DNA of 64,000 nt, taken from positions 1-64,000 of the forward strand of contig NZ_AQUZ01000027.1 in NCBI RefSeq assembly GCF_000372465.1. Reading direction: 5' to 3'. This stretch comes from Kribbella catacumbae DSM 19601 (GTDB taxonomy: Bacteria; Actinomycetota; Actinomycetes; Propionibacteriales; Kribbellaceae). Below, in pieces: positions 52,891-59,808 of this stretch (position 1 is its first letter; each line of letters opens with the position of its first letter). Under the pieces are notes generated by a model. The model saw only the letters and a program-made list of their open reading frames with translations, ran no database searches and was not told the origin of the DNA. A program made the position numbers and the translations under genes.

Positions 52891-54917
52891 CGCGTACCTC
52901 CCGTGGGACTGGACGTAGTCGGAAAGGAACCGTCTTGCAGGTGCAACGTGCGGGGACACAGTTCTTCGAGCCCCAGGAAGTCGTGCGAGATGACGATCAC
53001 GGTGAGTCCCGTGTCGCGGCGCAGCTCGGTGAGCAGCGTCACCAGTCCTCGCGAGCTCGCGGCATCGAGGCCGGCAAGGGGTTCGTCGAGGATGATCGCA
53101 CGCGGTTCCCGTGCCAGCAGGCTGGCCAGTACCACGCGTCGCATCTGGCCGCCGCTGAGCTGGTCGATACGCCGTTGCGCGAGGACGGGGTCGAGTCCGA
53201 CAGCGGACAGCGCGCGTTCCACCCGGGAGCTGTCCTCGGGATCGAATCCAGACGCGGAGGCGATCTCGACGTCGACGCGACCGCGCATCAGTTGAAGTCG
53301 GGCGGCCTGGAACGACAGCGCCACCGCCCCCACCTGATCCGACACCGGCGTCCCGTCCAAGAGACAACTGCCGGTCGTCGGTTCCAGCAGTCCCGCCATG
53401 ATCCACGCAAGGGTCGACTTTCCCGATCCGTTGAGCCCGTGGATCAGCACGCCCTCGCCCTCACCGACCACGAGGTCGATGCCGTGCAACGACGTCGACG
53501 CCCATGGGGTGCCACTGCCGTACTCGTGACCGACTCCCTTGAGCTCGAGGAGCGGATTGCCGACGTGGTGACTGGATGCGGACCTGCCCGTCGGTACGGG
53601 GGCGCTGATCACCATGTCGACGTTGTCCTCGTTGCCCTCCAGATTGACGATGCGATCGGCGGTGCAGGCCTCGTCGTTGAAGTGCGTGATGTGAACGACC
53701 GCCATGTCGTGGTGCTTGGGCAACCCTGTCAACATGTCGATGAGGGTCTCCCGGCCTGCCTGGTCGACCATGCTGGTGATCTCGTCGGCGATCAACAGTC
53801 GCGGCTCGCGAGCGAGCGCGGCGGCAACGGTCAGCCGTTGGAGCTCTCCGCCCGACAACGCAGCGGTGTCACGCTCACCGAGCCCGGCGAGGCCTACCTC
53901 GGCAAGCAACTGGTCGACGTCGATGGAGACTCCGGGCGGCAACCCCCACACGACGTCGTCGACCACTCGCGTGCCGAGAACCTGGCTTTCAGGATGCTGC
54001 ATCACCACTGCGGTCCCACCGCACTGCCCGAGACCCACGGCCCCGGGGCGCTCCAGCGTGCCCGAGCTTGCCTGACGACCGGAGAGCAGCAGCATGAGCG
54101 TGGTCTTGCCCGACCCGTTGGCGCCAGTGATGGCGAGGTGCTCGCCGGATACGACGTGCAGATTCAATGGGCCGACGGCGTCGTGGTCGGTCCCGGGGTA
54201 GCGGAAGCAGACGTCGCGCAAGGTGACGGGCACGGGTGCGACGGAGCGGTCGTCGGCAACCTGGTCCAACTGGTGCACATCAGGGATGCTGCCCAGCCGG
54301 GCGAACACCCGCGACACGGCCCACCAAGCGACCATGTTGACCGAAGTCATCACCACGATCGTCATCGCGGTGGCGGAGATCGGCCAATAGCGGATCATGG
54401 TCCCAGCCGCATCGCGCACCCGGTCCGCGCCGGACTCCAGGCCCGGCACGACGCCGAGGACGTTGGCGGTGGCGGCGGAGTAGATGGTGATCAGGTCGAA
54501 TATGACGTGCCTGAACGGCGATAGGACCGCCAGCAGAGCTGCGACTCCGAGCCCGAACACGGTGCCACCAGCCACCGCGGCGGCGAGCATACTCCGCGTG
54601 CCGCCGCCGCGGCGCTTCACGAGGCCGACCAAGCCGCCCACGTAGGCGCTGATGACGATCACACAGGGGCCGGCCAGGCCAACTACGAGAAACGAGACGA
54701 CGGTCCCGGCGATAGCCGCAGCACCCAGAACTCGCGGGCGATGGCGGTAAGTCAGCAATGCCATCGGCACCGTGCCCAGTGTCAACAGCGGGGCCGCGAA
54801 CGGCACAGTGGCGGCGGTAACACCGATGGCGCTACAGATCGCCGCCATCACCGCCGCATGCGCGAGTTCGTCAGGTCGCAGCGGCGTACTACGTCGAGAC
54901 GCCGTGGACATCTTCAT
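52887..54917 (-). CDS. ECF transporter fusion: substrate-binding membrane domain plus two ABC ATPase domains
   Basis: A 676-residue fusion. Residues about 10-210 form an S-like membrane domain with six hydrophobic helices. The first ATPase follows (Walker A GANGSGKTT, signature LSGGELQRL, Walker B LLIADEITS), then the second (GLNGSGKST, LSGGQMRRV, AIILDEPLAGLD). Together with EcfT this is a complete importer in two genes. Known ECF systems carry vitamins, metals or small organic compounds. The S domain here gives no recognisable substrate signature. ATG 54917 is the best start. Lying in a xenobiotic-type operon, it may import the pathway's substrate or a cofactor. Confidence 0.85.
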   Translation of the reverse strand: MKMSTASRRSTPLRPDELAHAAVMAAICSAIGVTAATVPFAAPLLTLGTVPMALLTYRHRPRVLGAAAIAGTVVSFLVVGLAGPCVIVISAYVGGLVGLVKRRGGGTRSMLAAAVAGGTVFGLGVAALLAVLSPFRHVIFDLITIYSAATANVLGVVPGLESGADRVRDAAGTMIRYWPISATAMTIVVMTSVNMVAWWAVSRVFARLGSIPDVHQLDQVADDRSVAPVPVTLRDVCFRYPGTDHDAVGPLNLHVVSGEHLAITGANGSGKTTLMLLLSGRQASSGTLERPGAVGLGQCGGTAVVMQHPESQVLGTRVVDDVVWGLPPGVSIDVDQLLAEVGLAGLGERDTAALSGGELQRLTVAAALAREPRLLIADEITSMVDQAGRETLIDMLTGLPKHHDMAVVHITHFNDEACTADRIVNLEGNEDNVDMVISAPVPTGRSASSHHVGNPLLELKGVGHEYGSGTPWASTSLHGIDLVVGEGEGVLIHGLNGSGKSTLAWIMAGLLEPTTGSCLLDGTPVSDQVGAVALSFQAARLQLMRGRVDVEIASASGFDPEDSSRVERALSAVGLDPVLAQRRIDQLSGGQMRRVVLASLLAREPRAIILDEPLAGLDAASSRGLVTLLTELRRDTGLTVIVISHDFLGLEELCPRTLHLQDGSFPTTSSPTGGTR

Positions 54918-54960
54918 GATCGAGTGGTCCCTGTCTTCATGGTCGGCCGGCCCCTCGCGA

Positions 54961-55602
54961 TCAGTCGACCTCAGGCCTGAGGTCCTCGGGCTGATTGCGC
55001 TTGATCTCCCAGAAGTCTGGGTAGGAGACGAGAGTGAGCGTGGCGTCCCACATCTTCCCGGCCACCTCGCCGCGTGGGATCCGGGACAGCACCGGTCCGA
55101 AGACCGCGACACCATTGATGTGGAGGGTCGGAACGCCGGCGATGGCGCCGGGAACCTTCAGGCCCTCGTCCGTGCTCTTGCGCAGCGTGGCCTGGTACTC
55201 CTCCGAAGTGGCCGCCTCGGCCAGCTCGGCCGGCAGCCCCAGCTCCGCCAGCGATTGCGCGACGATTTCGTCGTAGTCCTTCTTCAGCAGATCGCCGAAG
55301 ACCTTGTTTTCTCCGTTGTGGATCCGGGAGCCCAACGCGGTGTACATCGGCTCCACGATGTCGGGACCCAGAGCGCGCTCGGCAGCCGCCGCCACCCGGA
55401 CCGGCGTCCACACCTTGGCCATGATCCTCGGGTCCGCGAATTGCTTGGGCAGGTCGTCCTCGTTGAGGATTGCCAGGCTCAGCAGATGGAAGGTCAGATC
55501 GATGTCACGGACCTTCCGCGCTTCGATGATCCAGCGGGAGGTGATCCAGCTCCACGGGCAGAACGGGTCGAACCAGAAGTCGACACGGGTCTTCTCGGAC
55601 AT
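54961..55602 (-). CDS. DsbA-family protein, mycothiol-dependent nitroreductase-like
   Basis: A 213-residue thioredoxin-fold protein with a DsbA helical insertion. The start DFWFDPFCPWSWITSRW closely resembles mycobacterial Rv2466c-type mycothiol-dependent reductases, whose motif is CPWC. Here the second Cys is Ser18, leaving only Cys15, so it should be monothiol and depend on mycothiol and mycoredoxin. VPTLHINGVAVFGPV supplies the cis-Pro loop. ATG 55602 follows GAGAGGAAATCTC. It is 43 bases upstream of the ECF fusion gene and downstream of a decayed paralogue. Confidence 0.82.
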   Translation of the reverse strand: MSEKTRVDFWFDPFCPWSWITSRWIIEARKVRDIDLTFHLLSLAILNEDDLPKQFADPRIMAKVWTPVRVAAAAERALGPDIVEPMYTALGSRIHNGENKVFGDLLKKDYDEIVAQSLAELGLPAELAEAATSEEYQATLRKSTDEGLKVPGAIAGVPTLHINGVAVFGPVLSRIPRGEVAGKMWDATLTLVSYPDFWEIKRNQPEDLRPEVD

Positions 55603-55670
55603 TGAGATTTCCTCTCGTTGAGTAAACTGAAAACTGGTGCAGGGAGTGGCTCGCCGACGGCCGGCCGTGA

Positions 55671-56104
55671 TCAGCCGAAGTCGGGCTCCAGGCCCGCACG
55701 GTCGCGCTTGATCTCCCAGAAGTCCGGGTAGGTCGCGAGGGTCACAACGGCATCCCACAGTTCGCCGGCCTGCTCGCCGGGCGGTACGCTCCGACCGATC
55801 ACCGGTCCGAAGAGTGCGACCCCGTTGATGTGCAGCGCCGGAGTACCGATACCGCCAGCGGGCAGGTCCATGCCCTCGCTGTTGCTCTTCTTCAGCGCCT
55901 CGTCCCACTTCGGGTCCGCGGCCGCCTCCGCGAGCTCAGCAGGCAGGCCGACCTCGGCCAGCACCTTCGCGATCACGCATCGAAGTCCCTGGCGACGACG
56001 TCCTGGAAACCCTTGTTGCCCGCGTGGTGAATGCGCGAACCGATCGCGGTGTAGAGCGGCCCCAGCGAGTCGAACCAGAAGTCGACTCGGGGTCTGTCAG
56101 CCAT
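55671..56104 (-). pseudogene. Decayed paralogue of the adjacent DsbA-family protein
   Basis: The gene starts normally (MADRPRVDFWFD) but then skips about 75 residues, including the active-site Cys, to reach GPLYTAIGSRIHHAGNKGF. It stops in frame after ARDFDA. The remaining part (VLAEVGLPAELAEAAADPKWD through GTPALHINGVALFGPV) continues in the next frame to 55671. It is a tandem duplicate of the gene at 54961-55602 that has lost its catalytic region and frame. The promoter and paired operators just upstream remain intact and now probably drive the downstream genes. Confidence 0.8.
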
Positions 56105-56166
56105 CGAGATCTCCTCTCATCGGGGGTGAGCGTCAGGGGTTTGCCGGTGGCGACGACCGCGTTACA

Positions 56167-56206
56167 TATATATCAACTTAGCTGATATATGTCAACATAG
56201 TTGACA
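56167..56206 (-). promoter_or_regulatory. Promoter of the DsbA/ECF operon with two tandem MarR-type operators
   Basis: Palindromes TATCAACTTAGCTGATA (56171-56187) and TGTCAACATAGTTGACA (56190-56206; perfect 7-bp arms) are 19 bases apart. On the minus strand TTGACA (56195-56190) and TATATA (56172-56167) are separated by exactly 17 bases, a near-consensus promoter about 60 bases upstream of the first start. Arrangement and spacing are the same as at 44569-44608. Confidence 0.8.
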
Positions 56207-56214
56207 TTGGATTA

Positions 56215-56886
56215 CTAGTGCCGCCGCAAGATGTCCGAGCGAAGGCTCTCGATCCGTGAGTCCAGGGACCGAGTGATCTCGGCAGCCTGCTGGAGCTCGT
56301 CGCTGACGGAGGCCGGGACCTGGCCGCGGTACTTGTAGACAGCCTTGTGCTCGAGGCTGGCCCAGAAATCCATCGCCACCGTCCGCAACTGGAGTTCGAC
56401 GCAGACAGCCTCCACCCGGTCGGACAGAAAGACCGGAACCTCGACCAGTAGATGCAGGCTGCGGTAGCCGTTGGACTTGGGTGCCGCGATGTAGTCGCGA
56501 GTGCGCAGCAGTTCAACGTCGGCCTGCGAAGTCAGCATTTCTCCAACCTCATAGACATCCGTCGTGAAGCTGCAGACGATCCGGATCCCCGCCAGGTCGG
56601 TGATGTTCGCCCTGATATCCGCCGCGGTCGTCCCACAGCCGATTCGCTGCGTCTTCTCCAGGATGCTGTCGGCAGACTTCAGCCGAGACTTCACGTGCTC
56701 GATCGGGTTGTAGTCGTGGGTCAACGTGAGTTCCTGGCTCAGGATGTTGACCTTCGTCATGATCTCGTCGAGACCGAACTTGTACGGCATCAGGAATCGG
56801 GCCAAGCCGCTTCCGCCGCCGAGCGAGCGATCGAGATGGTAGGTGCCGTCGGCGTCCGTCGCTGCCTCAGCATCAACGGCGCACAT
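56215..56886 (-). CDS. Small alarmone synthetase (RelA/SpoT synthetase domain)
   Basis: About 223 residues containing a single RelA_SpoT synthetase domain: HVKSRLKSADSILEKTQRIG, DLAGIRIVCSFTTDVY, PKSNGYRSLHLLVEVPV and VELQLRTVAMDFWASLEHKAVYK. There is no hydrolase, TGS or ACT domain, so it should make (p)ppGpp-type alarmones in the manner of RelQ/RelP. The start is uncertain. ATG 56886 is used, but its upstream sequence lacks a clear ribosome binding site, and ATG 56790 (MPYKFGLDEI) is an alternative. Its stop is 9 bases from the MarR-type operators of the next operon. Confidence 0.82.
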   Translation of the reverse strand: MCAVDAEAATDADGTYHLDRSLGGGSGLARFLMPYKFGLDEIMTKVNILSQELTLTHDYNPIEHVKSRLKSADSILEKTQRIGCGTTAADIRANITDLAGIRIVCSFTTDVYEVGEMLTSQADVELLRTRDYIAAPKSNGYRSLHLLVEVPVFLSDRVEAVCVELQLRTVAMDFWASLEHKAVYKYRGQVPASVSDELQQAAEITRSLDSRIESLRSDILRRH

Positions 56887-57015
56887 CGCGCACCAACCGA
56901 GTAGGTCTGTTCTTGCTGCAGGACATGCGGCGTCGCTTCCTTCAAGTGCGGGTGATCGGATGCATCCCATCGTCCCCGGCGAGCATGCCCGCGCGCGTCC
57001 TGCCAGCGCAGGCTT

Positions 57016-57041
57016 TCAGCTACTGCTTTCGCAGTAGCTGA
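57016..57041. promoter_or_regulatory. Perfect 11-bp hairpin containing TACTGC-N4-GCAGTA
   Basis: TCAGCTACTGC and GCAGTAGCTGA form an 11-bp stem around a TTTC loop, in the 338-base divergent region between the alarmone synthetase and M24 genes. Its core TACTGC-N4-GCAGTA recurs at 59674-59689 before the MMPL gene. It could be an operator or an mRNA hairpin in the synthetase leader. There is no T-run to suggest a terminator. Confidence 0.5.
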
Positions 57042-57105
57042 GCGGCGACTCGTTGCTCTACCCAACGACCTCGGGCTGCAGCGGCACTCGGGTGAGCCGG
57101 CCGCG

Positions 57106-57117
57106 ATTGTTGACAAT
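57106..57117 (+). promoter_or_regulatory. GntR-type operator ATTGTTGACAAT upstream of the M24 gene
   Basis: Identical to the 12-bp element at 45493-45504 before the galB operon. It lies 108 bases upstream of the M24 start and includes a TTGACA at 57110-57115. No convincing -10 box sits 17 bases further on, so the true promoter position is unclear. Confidence 0.62.
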
Positions 57118-57224
57118 AATGTTAGTATTGTGCCGCTGGCATCCCCTGTATCCGCTGAGAACGTCCGTACTCGATCCCTTGGGGACGACTTGGCCGAGCA
57201 GAGCTTAGAGACAAGGAGACAGTG

Positions 57225-58475
57225 ATGCAGGCAATGCGTGGCGTCCAAGGGATTCTGGGGATCCCAGCACCGGTCAACGAGCCGATGTTCAGTCTGGACG
57301 AGAGAGATCGACGCTGGGCTCGGTTGCGTGCGCTGATGCGCGAGGATGGCGTCGAACTGTTGATCGTCCTGCCGGCCTGGGTCACATCGGACTCGCTCTA
57401 CATCGCAGACACCGTCGGCCTCACGATCTTTCCGGTAGATGGTGAACCCATCCTCATTCTCGGCGGCGAGCACAGTAACTACGCCGTCGAGCGCCCACAC
57501 TGGATTGACGACCGCATGAGCGCGACTCCGTTGGGGTCTACTGCGCCGGAATTCGGACTGGTCGCGGCCGAGGTGCTGCGCCGGCGTGGCCGCGTGCGGC
57601 GGCGCACCGCGATCGCTGGGCTGCGCGGCGACGAACTCTCCTCAGTGCGGCAGCCCGAAGGTTACGCCGCACACACAACGGTCTCGCGGATCGCAGCAGC
57701 CGTCGGAGCTGAGCACATCGTCGACGGGACCGGCATTCTCGGAAGCGCGCGGTACGTCAAGGGTGCAGAAGAGATCTCCCGGTTGGCCGCTAGCGTGCGC
57801 GTCGGCGAGGCTTCACTGGAAGCGATGGCGGAAACGGCACGGGAGGGCGTGGTACAGGCTGAGGTCTTCGGGCAGATGCTCCTGGCTCAAGTCCGTGCTG
57901 GTGCCGACGTACTACACATCGCCTGGGCGCCTGGGCCGTGGGGAGAGATGCGGCACAGATATGTGACCACACCGCCCGGCGTTCTCGAGCGGGGAACATA
58001 TGTCGCCACGGAGCTGATGCCCGAGATCCGCGGTTACCAGGCCCAGGTCGCACAGCCTATGGTCGTCGGGCCGCCTACGGCCCGGGCACTCGAAATCTTC
58101 GAACGCAACGCAGAGGCCTTCGACGTCGCCCTGGAGGTGATGCGGCCGGGGAAGCGGTGGGGCGATGTCTTCGCCGCCGTGGAGTCGGTAGCAGGTACCG
58201 GCGACGGGCACATGCTCACCCTTCTGCACGGCCGCGGTCTGGGCAATGACGGACCGCTGCTCATTCCCAACCGCGACACTTCCCACGTCGCCGAGCTGCC
58301 GATCACCGCGAACACGACGTTCATCCTCAAGCCGTTCCTGGAGGTACCTGAGGCCCCCGTGCCATCTCCTCGCACCCACGACGTCACTTGGGGCGATACC
58401 GTCGTGGTGACCGACAGCGGCGCTGAGCGGCTGGGAACTCGCCGGCGAGAACTCCTTGTAGTCGGCGACGCGTAG
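57225..58475 (+). CDS. M24-fold (creatinase/prolidase-like) hydrolase lacking the metal ligands
   Basis: A 416-residue protein with a creatinase N-terminal domain (residues about 15-160) and a pita-bread M24 domain. The metal-binding Asp pair of prolidases is absent: the region reads YVATELMPEIRGYQAQVAQP where DxG and SDxTRT are expected. HGRGLGNDGP and LKPFLEVPE replace the later His/Glu sites only in part. This matches metal-independent creatinase-type enzymes, which cleave C-N bonds in small molecules, better than peptidases. ATG 57225 follows AAGGAGACAGTG. The shared GntR-type operator links it to the galB operon, suggesting it hydrolyses a pathway substrate. Confidence 0.75.
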   Translation: MQAMRGVQGILGIPAPVNEPMFSLDERDRRWARLRALMREDGVELLIVLPAWVTSDSLYIADTVGLTIFPVDGEPILILGGEHSNYAVERPHWIDDRMSATPLGSTAPEFGLVAAEVLRRRGRVRRRTAIAGLRGDELSSVRQPEGYAAHTTVSRIAAAVGAEHIVDGTGILGSARYVKGAEEISRLAASVRVGEASLEAMAETAREGVVQAEVFGQMLLAQVRAGADVLHIAWAPGPWGEMRHRYVTTPPGVLERGTYVATELMPEIRGYQAQVAQPMVVGPPTARALEIFERNAEAFDVALEVMRPGKRWGDVFAAVESVAGTGDGHMLTLLHGRGLGNDGPLLIPNRDTSHVAELPITANTTFILKPFLEVPEAPVPSPRTHDVTWGDTVVVTDSGAERLGTRRRELLVVGDA

Positions 58476-58483
58476 CGCCGCTC

Positions 58484-58518
58484 CCGTGCCGATGCGCGCA
58501 CCGCGAGCATCGGCACGG
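58484..58518 (+). terminator. Hairpin terminator after the M24 gene
   Basis: A 12-bp stem CCGTGCCGATGC paired with GCATCGGCACGG around an 11-base loop, beginning 8 bases after the M24 stop and followed by TT. It separates the M24 gene from the convergent mycoredoxin gene and may serve both. Confidence 0.65.
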
Positions 58519-58559
58519 TTCACCCACCCACCTGTCCGCGCCACAGCAGTGCGGGCGGA

Positions 58560-58811
58560 TCAACTGATGGTCGCGAGTACCTGCTTGATCTGGACCAGGC
58601 TGGGATTGGTCACCGTAGAGCCGTCCTGGAACTTCACCAGTGGAACCATATGGTTGCCGTTGTTGACCCGGCCGACGAACTCGGCCGCATCCGGGTCTTC
58701 TTCGATATCGACCACAGCGTAGGTGATGCCGGCGTCGTCCATCGCTGTCTTGAGACGGCGGCAGTACCCACACCAGGTTGTCGAGTACATGATCACGTCG
58801 GTTGCAGCCAC
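58560..58811 (-). CDS. Mycoredoxin (glutaredoxin-like, Mrx1 type)
   Basis: An 83-residue glutaredoxin-fold protein. The active site WCGYC (Cys14, Cys17) is followed by RRLKTAMDD, the cis-Pro loop MVPLVKFQDGST and TNPSLVQIKQVL. Mrx1-type proteins reduce mycothiol mixed disulfides in Actinobacteria. GTG 58811 (VAATDVIMYSTTW) was chosen because homologues start here and GAGGAGCG lies upstream; a longer frame to 58913 would cross the operator region. A MarR-type operator at 58916 precedes it, which links it with the DsbA/nitroreductase-like gene, its probable redox partner. Confidence 0.86.
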   Translation of the reverse strand: MAATDVIMYSTTWCGYCRRLKTAMDDAGITYAVVDIEEDPDAAEFVGRVNNGNHMVPLVKFQDGSTVTNPSLVQIKQVLATIS

Positions 58812-58909
58812 GGCGGTGCGCTCCTCGTGCACGAGCTGTCTCACTTTCGGTCGACGAATCGGTTGGATGCGAACAATCGCCGCGCTCCGCGCAACGATCA
58901 TGGCCCCGT

Positions 58910-58932
58910 CCAATATATCAACCTAGCTGATA
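58910..58932 (-). promoter_or_regulatory. MarR-type operator upstream of the mycoredoxin gene
   Basis: TATCAACCTAGCTGATA at 58916-58932 is identical to the first operator of the bicupin operon. On the minus strand TATATT follows at the -10 position (58915 side), as at the other two promoters. Only one palindrome is present and no TTGACA lies at -35, so this promoter should be weaker or differently controlled. Confidence 0.7.
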
Positions 58933-59002
58933 TAGGCTGTTTCGTCGACCACCGGACGCAGTTCGCCTACTGTTGTGCAGCAGCCCCTCACGAGGGGCCC
59001 GG

Positions 59003-59440
59003 CTACGTTGCACCGTTGACTTTGTACGAATCAACCGCGTGCAGAAGCTGCTTGAGTTCGCGACGCTGAGCCGACGTGAGCTGTACCATGAGTCGCTCGT
59101 CGGCGACTCGTACGGCCGCTTCGGCTCGCTTGAGCAAGGCCTTGCCTTTGGACGTCAGCATGGCCGGCAGACTTCTGCCTGCCGGCACCGTAGCCGGTCG
59201 CGCGATCGCGCCCATTTCCTGCAGGTCCCGCACCACCTTGTTCATCGCCTGCGGCGATACCCCTGCATGGCGGGCCAGTTCGGCGTTCGATTGGGACGGA
59301 AACATCCACAGATTGCGCAGACACACGAACTCCGGTAACCCGATGCCGAGCGGTTGGAGCTCCGCGGTCACCTGCGGACGCAGCGCCGCCATCACCTGAT
59401 ACAGCAGGAAGCCCAGCGGCTGATCTTCTTCGTCACCCAT
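59003..59440 (-). CDS. MarR-family transcriptional regulator
   Basis: A 145-residue MarR protein: LGFLLYQVMAALRPQV dimerisation helix, winged HTH SNAELARHAGVSPQAMNKVVRD and PAGRSLPAMLTSKGKALL wing, then a C-terminal helix pair. No Cys sits in the sensing region, so a phenolic or other ligand is more likely than thiol oxidation. ATG 59440 (MGDEEDQ) matches family starts. A degenerate copy of the island's 17-bp palindrome touches the start codon, suggesting autoregulation. It is the only MarR gene in the window and the best candidate to bind the palindromes at 44573, 56171 and 58916. MMPL exporter lies divergently. Confidence 0.86.
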   Translation of the reverse strand: MGDEEDQPLGFLLYQVMAALRPQVTAELQPLGIGLPEFVCLRNLWMFPSQSNAELARHAGVSPQAMNKVVRDLQEMGAIARPATVPAGRSLPAMLTSKGKALLKRAEAAVRVADERLMVQLTSAQRRELKQLLHAVDSYKVNGAT

Positions 59441-59456
59441 ATCAGGTAGTTTGACA
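59440..59456 (-). promoter_or_regulatory. Degenerate MarR-type operator at the marR start codon
   Basis: TATCAGGTAGTTTGACA keeps the outer arms TATCA and TTGACA of the 17-bp palindrome but differs in the inner positions. It abuts the ATG at 59440, an arrangement that could give negative autoregulation of transcription or block early elongation. Confidence 0.5.
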
Positions 59457-59808
59457 CACGTGCTCGGCAGTTCCACCGTGCGGTAGGTCTACGCGTAGCC
59501 GGGCCTCGCACGCCTGGCTGGGCCCAGTGACAGCCGTGGCGACAACACCGGCGAGGGTATAGCAGTCGTTGCTGTGGACAACTAGGCGGCGGCCGGGCAC
59601 CTCGGCCGGCGCGGCGGTAGCTGTCGTTGCCATCGGCTACGAGCGATGATTCCGCCCACTTTGCGCCGCGCGGTACTGCTGTAGCAGTAGTGGCGGAACG
59701 GTGAATGGGTCCGGATTGAGTAGCCGGTTGCCGTCGAGCGCAGGACGACACGTGCGGCCGCCGCTGGGACGGTTGAGTCACTTAATCCCTCTGAGATGGA
59801 GATCTCCT
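59457..59808. promoter_or_regulatory. marR-mmpL divergent intergenic region with palindrome TACTGC-N4-GCAGTA
   Basis: These 350 bases contain no recognisable gene. The clearest element is TACTGCTGTAGCAGTA at 59674-59689, 120 bases before the MMPL start. It shares both 6-bp arms and spacing with the core of the hairpin at 57016-57041, so it may be a second kind of operator. No clear -10/-35 pair could be assigned. Confidence 0.45.

Noticed and set aside
57016..57041. Terminator for the alarmone synthetase or M24 gene
   Set aside because: The hairpin lies between two divergent starts, not after a stop, and has no T-run; treated as a regulatory palindrome.
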